Notes under the pieces: generated by a model | The model's input: only the letters and a program-made list of their open reading frames with translations | Databases searched by the model: none | Told to the model about the DNA's origin: nothing | In this document: piece by piece, positions 9,127 through 17,910 of the stretch | Layout of the letters: each line of letters opens with the position of its first letter | Numbering within the stretch: the first letter of the stretch is position 1 | Program-made: the position numbers and the translations under genes | From: Pseudomonadota bacterium | Lineage (GTDB): Bacteria > Pseudomonadota > Gammaproteobacteria > Steroidobacterales > Steroidobacteraceae | Direction of reading: 5' to 3' | DNA length: 62,955 nucleotides | Assembly: GCA_963204835.1 (NCBI GenBank) | Contig: CAUJHJ010000070.1 | Coordinates: 1 to 62,955, forward strand

Positions 9127-9624
9127 TTGATCGACCGTGCCATTCCCGCGTTGCTGGCGCTGTGCGCGGCGTTTGCCGCGTGGGCGGCCGACCCGCCGCT
9201 CATCGGGCGCGAGGCGCCGGACTTCGCGCTGCGCGCGATGGCGGGCGACAACGTGCGCCTCTCCGAGGCGCGCGGCCAGGTGGTGGTGCTGTCGTTCTTC
9301 GGCAGCCGTTGCAACACCTGCCGTGCGCAGCTCGCGCAGCTCGACGGCGTCTACCGCACCTACGGGCCCGCGGGCCTCGTCGTGTACGGCGTCAGCATCG
9401 ACGACGACGAGGCCGGGGCGCGCAGCTTCGCGCAGGGCGTGCGCGTGGGCTTCCCGATGCTGTCCGACCCCGCGAAGGCCGTCGGCCGCGAATACGCCAT
9501 TGACCGCCTGCCGTCGCTCGTCATCCTCGACCGCGCCGGCAAGGTCCGCTACCTGCATCGCGATCCGAAGTCCCGCGGCGAGCCGGCCTACGTGGCGCAA
9601 TTGCGCCGCCTGCTCGACGAATGA
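9127..9624 (+). CDS. TlpA-like exported thioredoxin/peroxiredoxin-fold protein
   Basis: A 165-residue protein with an N-terminal Sec signal (to about residue 21, ending AAWAAD). The thioredoxin-like fold opens with IGREAPDFALRAMAGD and has a redox pair C62-N-T-C65 in GSRCNTCRAQL, then the cis-proline strand LPSLVILDRAGKV. The start is TTG at 9127, chosen because GAGGA lies seven bases upstream; a short frame from ATG 9113 stops at once. It should reduce or exchange thiols in the periplasm, for example during cytochrome or envelope-protein maturation. Its stop overlaps the potential ATG of the next frame (ATGA), so it appears to head the operon for the Agl/Glt-like complex. Confidence 0.75.
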   Translation: MIDRAIPALLALCAAFAAWAADPPLIGREAPDFALRAMAGDNVRLSEARGQVVVLSFFGSRCNTCRAQLAQLDGVYRTYGPAGLVVYGVSIDDDEAGARSFAQGVRVGFPMLSDPAKAVGREYAIDRLPSLVILDRAGKVRYLHRDPKSRGEPAYVAQLRRLLDE

Positions 9625-9650
9625 GTGCCCGAGCCACCAGCGAGATCCAC

Positions 9651-10262
9651 ATGCCCATCGCAGTCTTCCGTCATCGAGTCCTGACGCGCCCCTGGCTGGC
9701 GCTGCTCCTCGCCGTCGCGCTGGCCGGCGCCGTGCGCGCGCAGGACGCACCCCAGCCCGCCGCGGCCCCGGCGGATGCTCCCGCGCAGGAAGCGCCCGTG
9801 CCCGCGCCGGGCGAGACCCGCGCGCTCGACAGCGAGGTGCAGGATCTCAAGAAGGAGGTCGTCGACCTCAACAAGGACCTGTTCATCCTCGAGGAGGAAC
9901 TGCTGTTCCCGGCCAACACCCAGGTGGCGGTGTTCGTGTCGATGGACGTGGGCGAGTTCTTCGCGCTCGATTCGCTGCAGATCAAGCTCGACGACAAGGA
10001 AGTCTCGAACTACCTCTACACGCCGCGCGAGGCCGAGGCGCTCCTGAAGGGCGGTGTGCAGCGCGTGTACGTGGGCAACCTGAAGACGGGCCCGCACGAG
10101 CTGGTCGCGTTCTTCGCGGGCAAGGGCCCCAACGCGCGCGACTACCGGCGCGGGGCAACCCTGAAGTTCGAGAAGAGCGTCGGTGCGAAGTACCTCGAAC
10201 TGCGCATCAGCGACCGGCAGCGCAAGGCGCAACCGGAATTCGAGATCAAGGACTGGGAGTAG
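9651..10262 (+). CDS. Exported coiled-coil protein of the Agl/Glt-like operon
   Basis: A 203-residue protein. An upstream ATG at 9621 overlaps the previous stop, but ATG 9651 gives a more usual signal peptide (hydrophobic LALLLAVALAGAVRA, cleavage near QDA). After an Ala/Pro-rich linker comes a short heptad-rich coiled coil (residues about 50-75; LDSEVQDLKKEVVDLNKDLF). A beta-rich C-terminal domain follows (TQVAVFVSMDVGEFFALDSL, VYVGNLKTGPHELVAFFAG). I recognise the arrangement from conserved proteins placed before TPR/TolQR genes but know no defined activity. It is likely a periplasmic partner of the TPR proteins. The next gene begins at the base right after its stop. Confidence 0.6.
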   Translation: MPIAVFRHRVLTRPWLALLLAVALAGAVRAQDAPQPAAAPADAPAQEAPVPAPGETRALDSEVQDLKKEVVDLNKDLFILEEELLFPANTQVAVFVSMDVGEFFALDSLQIKLDDKEVSNYLYTPREAEALLKGGVQRVYVGNLKTGPHELVAFFAGKGPNARDYRRGATLKFEKSVGAKYLELRISDRQRKAQPEFEIKDWE

Positions 10263-12221
10263 ATGAGGCGCCTCGTCCTCGCATTCGTCGCGGCGATCGG
10301 CGGCGCGGCCGCAGGCGATGCCGCGGCGGCCGCGGCGCCCGATGCGTTGCCCGCGGTCCGCGTGCAGGACCTGCACTACGGGGACGTGCTCTTCCACTTC
10401 TACCAGGATGAAGATTTCGAGGCGCTCACGCGCCTGCTCGCCTACGGCCAGTGGGGCCGGCTGCCGCACCACCTGCCCGACGCGGAACTCCTCGCGGGCG
10501 GCCTGTACCTCTCCCTCGGCATGCACAACGAGGCGGGCGAGCGCTTCGCGCGCCTGCTGACCCCGGCGACCCCGGCGGGCGTGCGCAATCGCGCCTGGTT
10601 CTACCTCGGCAAGGTCTGGTATGCGCGCGGTTATGAGGACAAGGCCGAGCAGGCCCTGCGCAGCGTCACCGGTGTCCTGCCCGCGGACCTCGAGGCCGAG
10701 AAGACCCATCTGCTCGCGAACGTGCTGATGCACGCCGGGCGCTACGACGAGGCCGTGCAACTGCTCGATGCCTATCGCGGCCGGTCCGACTGGGTGGCTT
10801 ACGCACGCTTCAACCTCGGCGTGGCGCTCGTGCGCAAGGGACAGCTCGCCGACGCCGACCGCTATCTCACGAGCGTCGGCGAGATGGCGGCCGACACCCC
10901 GGAGATGCTCACGTTGCGGGACAAGGCCAACCTCGCGCTCGGCTTCGCCTACCTGCAGGCGGACCAGCCCGCCAATGCCAAGGTGGTGCTCGAGCGCGTG
11001 CGGCTGAACGGCCCCCTGTCGAACAAGGCGCTGCTCGGCGCCGGCTGGGCCAATGCGGCGCTCGGCGACTTCAAGGGCGCACTCGCGCCCTGGCTCGAGT
11101 TGCGCGACCGCAACCTGCTCGACGCGGCCGTGCAGGAGGCGTTCCTCGCGGTGCCCTATGCCTACGCGAAGCTCGGCGCCAATGCGCAGGCGGCCGAGTA
11201 CTACGAGACCGCGATGCGCGAGTTCGACAAGGAAGGCCTGTCGCTCGACAAGGCGATCCAGGGCCTGCGCTCCACCCGGCTGCTCGACGACCTGCTCGCG
11301 CAGGAGACGGAGGAGCGGCAGGGCTGGTTCTGGCAACTGAAGGACCTGCCGGATGCCCCGCAGTCGCGCTATCTCTACGCCGTGCTTGCAGGGCACGACT
11401 TCCAGGAAGGCCTGAAGAATTACCGCGACCTCGCCTTCATGCAGCAACGGCTGGGCGCCTGGTCGGGGAGCATGGAAGCCTTCCACGACATGGTCGATGC
11501 GCGGCAGAAGGCCTACGCCGACCGTGTGCCGCGCGCCGATACGCTGCTCGCGACCGCCGCGCCCGAGCGCATCGAGCGTGCGCGGGGCGAACTGGAGTCG
11601 CGGCTCGATGCGATCGAGCGCAACCATGACAGCGCGGCGCTCGGCACCGCCGCGGAGCGCGACCAGTGGGCGCGCATCCAGCGCATCGAACAGGCGATCG
11701 CGTCCGGCGACGCCGGGGTGGAAGGCGCCGAACTCGAGGCGATGAAGGACCGCGTGCGGCTCGTCAAGGGCGTGCTCGCCTGGCGGCTCGATGAGGCCAT
11801 GCGCGCGCGCGTCTACCAGCAGCGCCGCGAGATCAAGGACCTCGACGCCGCGTTGCGCGAGGCGCAGCGTCGCTGGGTGCGGGTCGAGCGCGCCCGCAAG
11901 AGCGTGCCCACCAATACCGGCGAGTTCGAGGCGCGCATCGCGGCGCTGTCGGCGCGGCTCGAGGGCCTGCAGGCGCGCCTTGCGAAAGTGCGCGACAGCC
12001 AGAACGATTACCTCGAGGCCGCGGCGGTCCACGAACTCGAATCGCAGCAGGCGCGCCTCGCCGCCTATCGCGTGCAGGCGCGCTTCGCGCTCGCGACGAT
12101 CTACGATCGCGCGGCAAACCCACCGCCTGCCGCGCCAAGGGCGGATGCGCCGCAGGCCGATGCGCCGCCGCCGGATGTGGCGCAGCCCGCCACGCCACCG
12201 CCTGGCGAGGGCGCACCATGA
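10263..12221 (+). CDS. Large exported tetratricopeptide-repeat protein
   Basis: A 652-residue protein with a signal peptide (MRRLVLAFVAAIGGAAAG...). Helical TPR-like repeats run from about residue 60 to 370 (for example AELLAGGLYLSLGMHNEAGERFARLL, ARFNLGVALVRKGQLADADRYL). A long charged helical region at about 430-600 looks like coiled coil, ending in a Pro/Ala tail. Such TPR proteins form periplasmic or outer-membrane scaffolds in Agl/Glt-like gliding complexes and related systems. The start at 10263 lies immediately after the stop of 9651, and the end overlaps the next ATG by four bases, so the three genes are translationally coupled. Confidence 0.7.
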   Translation: MRRLVLAFVAAIGGAAAGDAAAAAAPDALPAVRVQDLHYGDVLFHFYQDEDFEALTRLLAYGQWGRLPHHLPDAELLAGGLYLSLGMHNEAGERFARLLTPATPAGVRNRAWFYLGKVWYARGYEDKAEQALRSVTGVLPADLEAEKTHLLANVLMHAGRYDEAVQLLDAYRGRSDWVAYARFNLGVALVRKGQLADADRYLTSVGEMAADTPEMLTLRDKANLALGFAYLQADQPANAKVVLERVRLNGPLSNKALLGAGWANAALGDFKGALAPWLELRDRNLLDAAVQEAFLAVPYAYAKLGANAQAAEYYETAMREFDKEGLSLDKAIQGLRSTRLLDDLLAQETEERQGWFWQLKDLPDAPQSRYLYAVLAGHDFQEGLKNYRDLAFMQQRLGAWSGSMEAFHDMVDARQKAYADRVPRADTLLATAAPERIERARGELESRLDAIERNHDSAALGTAAERDQWARIQRIEQAIASGDAGVEGAELEAMKDRVRLVKGVLAWRLDEAMRARVYQQRREIKDLDAALREAQRRWVRVERARKSVPTNTGEFEARIAALSARLEGLQARLAKVRDSQNDYLEAAAVHELESQQARLAAYRVQARFALATIYDRAANPPPAAPRADAPQADAPPPDVAQPATPPPGEGAP

Positions 12222-15200
12222 CGCGCCTTGCCCCGGCCTGTGCCTTGGCGTTGGCGGCGGTCCTTGCGCCAACGGCGCCCGCGGCCGAGCGATCCCGCTC
12301 GAAGGCGGTCGCCGCGCCCACCATCAAGGACCTGCGCGCCCGCCCGATCGAGGTGCAGGCGGGCGCGGCCGTGCCGGCGAGTGCGCCGCGCGCCATGGAG
12401 AATTACCGTCGCTTCCTCGAGCTGCAGAACACCGATCCGCAACTGCGCGCGGAAGCATTGCGCCGCCTCGGCGACCTGAACCTCGAGGCCGGCGAGCTCG
12501 AGCGCATGCAGAGCGAGGTGACCGCGATCGACGCGGCGGGTGCCGAGGCCATCTCGCTCTATTCCACGTTGCTCAAGGCCTACCCCAACTATCCGCGCAA
12601 CGACCAGGTGCTCTACCAGCTCGCGCGGGCCTACGAGACCACCGGCCAGCCGGAGCAGGCGCTCGCCACGCTGGATGAAATCGTGCGGCGCTTCCCGTCC
12701 ACGCCGCAGCTCGACGAGGTCCAGTTCCGGCGCGGCGAGATGCTGTTCTCCGCCAAGCGCTACGCCGAGGCCGAGGCGGCCTACGGCGAGACCATGAAGT
12801 TCGGCGCGAAATCGGCCTACCAGGAGCAGAGCCTCTACAAGCATGGCTGGGCGCTGTTCAAGCAGTCGCGCAACGAAGAGAGCCTCGTGTCGTTCGGCGG
12901 CGTGCTCGATGCGATGCTGCTCGCGCCCGGCGGCCGCGGCGGCGAGAAGCGCTTCGACGAACTGTCGCGCGCCGACCGCGAGCTCGTCGACGACACGCTG
13001 CGCGTCATGGCGATCACCTTTTCCTACCTCGACGGCGCGGCCTCGCTCGACGGCTTCGTGGCGCAGAAGGGCACGCCGCCCTATGCACACCTGCTGTACT
13101 CGAGCCTCGGCGACCTGTACGTCGACAAGCAGCGCTACCAGGACGCGGCGACCACGTATCGCGCCTTCGTCAACCGCGATCCGAACAACGAGTACGCGCC
13201 GGGCCTGTCGATGCAGGCGATCGAAGCCTACAAGAAGGGCGGCTTCACCGACCTCGTGCTCGACGGCAAGCGTGAGTTCGTCGAGCGCTACCGATTCGGC
13301 GGCGCCTTCTGGGCGTCGCGCGATCGGGCGAAGTACCCGAAGGTCACGGCCGAACTGAAGGTGAACCTGAAGGACGTGGCGCAGTACTACCACGCGACTG
13401 CCCAGGCCTCGAAGAAGATCGAGGACTACCTGCAGGCGGCGCGCTGGTATCGCGATTACCTGCAGTCCTTCCCGGACGACCCCGACTCGGCCGCCACCAA
13501 CTACCTGCTCGCCGAGACGTTGTTCGAGAGCCGGCAGTTCCTCGACGCGGCGGGCGAGTACCAGCGCACCGCCTACGACTATCCGAAGAACGCGCAGTCG
13601 GCGAAGGCCGGCTACGCCGGGCTCGTGGCGTGGCAGCGCCATGAGGAGGGCCTGCCGGCCGCGGAGAAGGCGGCCGCGCACCGGCAGGCGGTGGACGCGG
13701 GCGTGAAGTTCGCGATGACCTTCCCCGAGCATGCGGACAGCGCCGGCGTGCTGACCCGCGCGGCCGAGGACATCTTCAAGGCGGGCGACCTGCCACGCGC
13801 GATCACCGTCGCCGAGGCGCTGCTCGCGCGGCAGCCGCCCGTCGATGGCGCCAGGCAGCGCATCGGCTGGACGATCATCGGCCAGGCGAACTACGACCTG
13901 CTGTTCTTCGACAAGGCGGAGGCCGCATTCGTCAATGCGCGCGCGCTGACGGCCGCCGACGATCCGCAACGCACCGACCTCACCGAGCGGCTCGCCGCGT
14001 CCGTCTACAAGCAGGCCGAGGCGAAGCGCGCCGCGGGCGACGCGCTCGGCGCGGTGGATGCCTTCCTGCGCGTGGCGGCCGTGGCGCCGGAATCGAAGAT
14101 CCGCTCGACCGCGACCTATGACGCCGCCGCGGCGCTCGTGACCCTCAAGGCCTGGGATCGGGCGATCCCCGTGCTCGAATCCTTCCGGCGCGACTTCCCG
14201 CAGGACAAGCTGCAGCCCGAGGTGACGCGCAGCCTCGCGGTGGCCTATTCGGAGACCGGGCGCGCGGGCGAGGCCGCCAGCGAATTCGAGCGCATCGCAT
14301 CGTCGGCGACCGAGGACCCGGCCGTGCGCCGGGAGGCGACGATGCAGGCGGCCGACCTGTATGCGAAAGCGGGCAATGCCTCGCAGTCTGTGGCCATGCT
14401 CGAGCGATTCGTCGCCGCCTACCCGACGCCCGTTCCCGAGGCGATCGAGGTGCGCCAGCGCCTCGCCGAGGCGGCGGCGGCGGGTGGCGATACGACGAAG
14501 CAGCAGTTCTGGCAGCGCGAGATCATCCGCACGGATGCGACCGCGGGGGCGGCGCGCACCGACCGCACGCGCTTCCTCGCCGCGCGTGCGCAACTCGCGC
14601 TCGCGACGCCGACGCGGGATGCCTTTCGCGGCGTGCGCCTCACGGCCCCGCTCAAGAAGAGCCTCGCGGCGAAGCGCAGCTCGCTCGAGACCGCGCTCGC
14701 GGCCTACAAGGCGGCCGCCGCCTACAACGTCGCCGAAGTGACCACGGGTGCGACCTTCGAGATGGCCGAGCTCTATCGCACGCTCGCCCGCGACCTGATG
14801 GCGTCCGAGCGTCCGAAGAACCTCAAGGGCGATGCGCTCGAGCAGTACGACCTGCTGCTCGAGGAGCAGGCCTTCCCGTTCGAGGAGCAGGCGATCGCGG
14901 TGCACGAGGCGAACGCCGCGCGCGCCAAGGAGGGCATCTACAACGAGGGCGTCAAGGCGAGTTACGCGGCGCTCGCACAGCTCAATCCGGGCCGCTATGG
15001 CAAGACCGAGATGCCGCAGGACCTGGTCGCGGGCCTGACCGCGCTGGATCCCCGGCCGGCGCCGCCGCCAGTCGCCGATCCCTCTACGGCGGTTGCGCCT
15101 GCGCCCCAGTCCCAGCCCCAACCCCAGCCGGCAGCGCCGCCACCACCGGCGCGCGCGGTCGCCGATTTCGATCGCGCCGTGGCGCTCGCGCGTGCAGGCG

Positions 15201-15658
15201 ACACCGCGGGCGCCGCCCTCGAGTTCGGGCAGCTGTCGGCCGCCGCGCCGCAGTACGCCGCGGTGTTCTTCAACCTCGGCGTGATGCAGATCAAGGCCAA
15301 CCGCCTCGATGAAGCAGAAGCGTCGCTGCGCGCGGCGCTCGAACGCAGCCCCGCCAATGCATCGATCGCCTGCGAGCTGGGGCTCGTGCTGCGCATGGCC
15401 GGCAAGTTTGCCGAAGCACGTGCCGCCTACGGGCAGGCGCTCGCCGCCGACGACACGCTGGCTGTCGCACATCGCGACCTTGCCGTGCTGCTCGACCTGT
15501 ACCTGCTCGAGCCCGCGCCTGCGCTCGCGCATTTCGAGCGTTACAAGGCACTCACGGGCGAGGACAAGCCGGTCACGGGCTGGATTGCCGAATTGCGCCG
15601 CCGCGCCGGCGCGGCCGAGCCGAGCGCGGAAGCGCCGCCACCAGGAGCCGGGTCATGA
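12218..15658 (+). CDS. Giant exported TPR protein (1146 residues)
   Basis: The ATG at 12218 overlaps the previous stop (ATGA). A Sec signal (ALALAAVLAPTAPAAE) is followed by TPR/tol-pal-YbgF-like repeats through most of the protein (NDQVLYQLARAYETTGQPEQAL; DEVQFRRGEMLFSAKRYAEAE; NYLLAETLFESRQFLDAAGE). A Pro/Gln-rich linker at about residues 940-975 precedes a final TPR block (FFNLGVMQIKANRLDEAEAS). The size and repeat content match the large TPR scaffold proteins of Agl/Glt-type loci. It is expected in the periplasm, perhaps bridging the TolQR motor and the outer membrane. The function is inferred from context. Confidence 0.7.
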   Translation: MTRLAPACALALAAVLAPTAPAAERSRSKAVAAPTIKDLRARPIEVQAGAAVPASAPRAMENYRRFLELQNTDPQLRAEALRRLGDLNLEAGELERMQSEVTAIDAAGAEAISLYSTLLKAYPNYPRNDQVLYQLARAYETTGQPEQALATLDEIVRRFPSTPQLDEVQFRRGEMLFSAKRYAEAEAAYGETMKFGAKSAYQEQSLYKHGWALFKQSRNEESLVSFGGVLDAMLLAPGGRGGEKRFDELSRADRELVDDTLRVMAITFSYLDGAASLDGFVAQKGTPPYAHLLYSSLGDLYVDKQRYQDAATTYRAFVNRDPNNEYAPGLSMQAIEAYKKGGFTDLVLDGKREFVERYRFGGAFWASRDRAKYPKVTAELKVNLKDVAQYYHATAQASKKIEDYLQAARWYRDYLQSFPDDPDSAATNYLLAETLFESRQFLDAAGEYQRTAYDYPKNAQSAKAGYAGLVAWQRHEEGLPAAEKAAAHRQAVDAGVKFAMTFPEHADSAGVLTRAAEDIFKAGDLPRAITVAEALLARQPPVDGARQRIGWTIIGQANYDLLFFDKAEAAFVNARALTAADDPQRTDLTERLAASVYKQAEAKRAAGDALGAVDAFLRVAAVAPESKIRSTATYDAAAALVTLKAWDRAIPVLESFRRDFPQDKLQPEVTRSLAVAYSETGRAGEAASEFERIASSATEDPAVRREATMQAADLYAKAGNASQSVAMLERFVAAYPTPVPEAIEVRQRLAEAAAAGGDTTKQQFWQREIIRTDATAGAARTDRTRFLAARAQLALATPTRDAFRGVRLTAPLKKSLAAKRSSLETALAAYKAAAAYNVAEVTTGATFEMAELYRTLARDLMASERPKNLKGDALEQYDLLLEEQAFPFEEQAIAVHEANAARAKEGIYNEGVKASYAALAQLNPGRYGKTEMPQDLVAGLTALDPRPAPPPVADPSTAVAPAPQSQPQPQPAAPPPPARAVADFDRAVALARAGDTAGAALEFGQLSAAAPQYAAVFFNLGVMQIKANRLDEAEASLRAALERSPANASIACELGLVLRMAGKFAEARAAYGQALAADDTLAVAHRDLAVLLDLYLLEPAPALAHFERYKALTGEDKPVTGWIAELRRRAGAAEPSAEAPPPGAGS

Positions 15659-16101
15659 AATGCCTGCCGATGCTGATTCTCGCGGGTTTCCTGCCGCTCG
15701 CGCAGGGCCAGGAGGTCCCGAAGAACGAGTCGCTCGAGCCCGGCGTCGTGACCTCGCCGTCCGCCGTGACGCCGAAGCCCGCGCCCGCTGCCGCACCGGC
15801 TGCCGCGCCCGCGGCTCCGCGGGCCGGCGCGCCCGCCGCGAAGCCCGCGGGTACCCGCGGCGTGATGGATCGCCTCGACCTCGACGCCACCCAGATCACG
15901 GGCAACCGCGAGCTGCCGAAAGTGCTCTACATCGTGCCCTGGAAGCAGTCGGACCTCGGCGACCTGATGGGCCGGCCGGCCAACAGCCTGCTGGACGAGG
16001 TGCTCGCCCCCGTCGACCGGGAGGTCTTCCGTCGCGAAAACCGCTACTACGACGCGCTGCGGCCCGATGCCGCGCCGCAAGCCGGCAAACCTGAGAAATA
16101 G
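15655..16101 (+). CDS. Small exported Pro/Ala-rich protein of the operon
   Basis: A 148-residue protein whose ATG overlaps the stop of the TPR gene. It has a signal peptide (MKCLPMLILAGFLPLAQG), a low-complexity Ala/Pro segment (about residues 37-62) and a conserved-looking C-terminal part (LPKVLYIVPWKQSDLGDLMG). I do not recognise a named domain. Its place between the TPR scaffold and the TolQ/R motor genes suggests a periplasmic or outer-membrane accessory. Confidence 0.55.
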   Translation: MKCLPMLILAGFLPLAQGQEVPKNESLEPGVVTSPSAVTPKPAPAAAPAAAPAAPRAGAPAAKPAGTRGVMDRLDLDATQITGNRELPKVLYIVPWKQSDLGDLMGRPANSLLDEVLAPVDREVFRRENRYYDALRPDAAPQAGKPEK

Positions 16102-16176
16102 GTCGCAGCTTTTTGGGGTTATGTCATTCAGTTTGTTCACGCTTGGCCTGCCAGAATTCTTCGAGGAGTCACGTCG

Positions 16177-16830
16177 ATGGACCTTTACAGTTCGATAGTC
16201 CGTTTCTTCCAGGGCGGGGGACACTTCATGATCCCCATCGCCATCGTGCTGGTGCTCGGGCTCGCGATCGCGGCCGAGCGCTTCATCTATCTCTGGAACG
16301 TCGGGCGGCGCAACCGCTCGCTGTGGTCCGAGATCACGCCGTACCTGCAGCGCGGTGACTTCCGCGCCGCCGTGCAGCTCACGTCGAAGTCGGACTCGGC
16401 GATCGGCCAGATCCTGAACTACGGGCTCGCGCGCGTCGCGTCGGCCCGGCGCCGCGACGACATCGAGAAGGCGATGGAAGAGAGCCTGATGGAGGTCGTG
16501 CCGAAGATCGAGCGGCGCACGCACTATCTCGCCACCTTCGCGAACCTCGCGACGCTGCTCGGCCTCCTCGGCACCGTGTTCGGCCTGATCCACGCCTTCG
16601 CGGCGGTGGCGACCGTGAACCCGGCCGAGAAGGCGAACCTGCTGTCGGCGAGCATCTCGGTCGCGATGAACTGCACGGCGTTCGGCCTGCTGACCGCGGT
16701 GCCGCTGCTGTTCATCCACGCCTGGCTGCAGGCGCGCACCACGGCGCTGATCGACAGCCTCGAGATGGCGTCGGTGAAGTTCCTCAATTCGATCACCGAG
16801 CGTCGTCCGGACGCCCCCGCCGCCGCGTAA
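16177..16830 (+). CDS. TolQ/ExbB/MotA-family proton-channel protein (AglR-like)
   Basis: A 217-residue inner-membrane protein with GAGGAG before ATG 16177. It has three membrane segments: about residues 19-37, 110-135 (LATLLGLLGTVFGLIHAFAAV) and 160-185 (SVAMNCTAFGLLTAVPLLF). These are the MotA/TolQ/ExbB signature helices. With the two TolR-like proteins that follow it should form a proton-motive-force-driven motor. The 75-base gap before it may hold an internal promoter. In Myxococcus the AglR-Q-S trio plays this role; here the substrate or movement driven is unknown. Confidence 0.85.
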   Translation: MDLYSSIVRFFQGGGHFMIPIAIVLVLGLAIAAERFIYLWNVGRRNRSLWSEITPYLQRGDFRAAVQLTSKSDSAIGQILNYGLARVASARRRDDIEKAMEESLMEVVPKIERRTHYLATFANLATLLGLLGTVFGLIHAFAAVATVNPAEKANLLSASISVAMNCTAFGLLTAVPLLFIHAWLQARTTALIDSLEMASVKFLNSITERRPDAPAAA

Positions 16831-16845
16831 AGCGAGGAGCGAGCG

Positions 16846-17376
16846 ATGCGCAGGTCCTCCTTCGAGGCCCGGAAGATCGCGAGGCGCGGCCGTCGGCCGG
16901 CCGAGCTGCTGCTCGTGCCGATGATCGACATCTTCATCGTGCTCGTGACCTTCCTGCTGATGACCGCGGTGTTCTCGCGCACCGTGATCCTCGAGCTGAA
17001 CCTTCCGGCACAGCTCTCGGAATTCCGGGAGCCGCCGAAGGGGCTGCAGCTCGAGGTGATCGTGCGCAAGGACGGGCTGATCGTGGCGGACCGCAACAGC
17101 GGTCCGCTCGCGCCGCTGCCGAGCACGGCCGAGGGCTACGACTTCGACGGGCTGGCGGCCTACCTGCAGCGCGTGAAGGTGAAGTTCCCCGAGATGACGG
17201 CGGCCACCATCCTGCTCGAACCCGACACGCCGTATGACACGCTGGTGCAGGTGATGGACAAGGTGCGCGTGCTCGAGGTGTCGAACGGCGGGCAGACCGC
17301 GCAGGCCGAGCTGTTCCCCGACATATCCATCGGCGATGCGCCCGCGATCGACGACGCCAAGGGAGGCAGCCCATGA
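16846..17376 (+). CDS. TolR/ExbD-family protein, first copy
   Basis: A 176-residue protein: a short basic cytoplasmic tail, one membrane helix (about 26-46; PMIDIFIVLVTFLLMTAVF) and a periplasmic domain. Asp28 lies in the position of the proton-carrying aspartate of TolR/ExbD. It ends with a four-base overlap with the next TolR gene. It is the partner of the TolQ-like protein at 16177. Confidence 0.82.
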   Translation: MRRSSFEARKIARRGRRPAELLLVPMIDIFIVLVTFLLMTAVFSRTVILELNLPAQLSEFREPPKGLQLEVIVRKDGLIVADRNSGPLAPLPSTAEGYDFDGLAAYLQRVKVKFPEMTAATILLEPDTPYDTLVQVMDKVRVLEVSNGGQTAQAELFPDISIGDAPAIDDAKGGSP

Positions 17377-17894
17377 GCATGTCGGGCCGCGCACGCCGCA
17401 TGGCGAAGAGCCACGAGCGCCACAAGGGCGACCTCGAGCTGAACCTCATCCCGATGATCGACATCCTGACCGTGCTGGTGATGTTCCTGCTCGTCTACTC
17501 GACGGAAGTGGAAGTCATCCAGAACACCAAGGGCATCGAGATCCCGCAGTCGATCGCCGAGGCGCAGCCGAAGGACTCGGTGGTGCTGATGGTGACCACG
17601 ACCGACCTTTTCGTGCAGGGCGAGCACGTGACCTCGCTCGCCGACATCCGCGCCTCGCAATCGCCGCTGATCGAGCCGCTGCGCGCGGCGCTCAAGCGGC
17701 CGCTGCTCGTCGGCCGCGCGATGACCGAGAAGGACCTCGCGGCGCGCGAGATCACCATCCTCGGCGACAAGGCGATCCCGTACGACGTACTGAAGAAGGT
17801 GATGGCCACCTGCACCGATGCCGACTACGGCCGCATCTCGCTCGCGACCCTGCAGAAGGAGAAGCCGGCGCCGGTTGGCTTCAAGCCCGCGTGA
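17373..17894 (+). CDS. TolR/ExbD-family protein, second copy
   Basis: A 173-residue protein with the same layout as the first copy: a basic N terminus, a helix at about 28-46 (PMIDILTVLVMFLLVYS) with Asp30 as the likely proton-binding residue, and a periplasmic domain. The two TolR proteins differ clearly in the periplasmic part, so they are probably distinct subunits, as AglQ and AglS are. The ATG overlaps the previous stop. Confidence 0.82.
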   Translation: MSMSGRARRMAKSHERHKGDLELNLIPMIDILTVLVMFLLVYSTEVEVIQNTKGIEIPQSIAEAQPKDSVVLMVTTTDLFVQGEHVTSLADIRASQSPLIEPLRAALKRPLLVGRAMTEKDLAAREITILGDKAIPYDVLKKVMATCTDADYGRISLATLQKEKPAPVGFKPA

Positions 17895-17910
17895 CCGACA
17901 GGAGCTGCAC

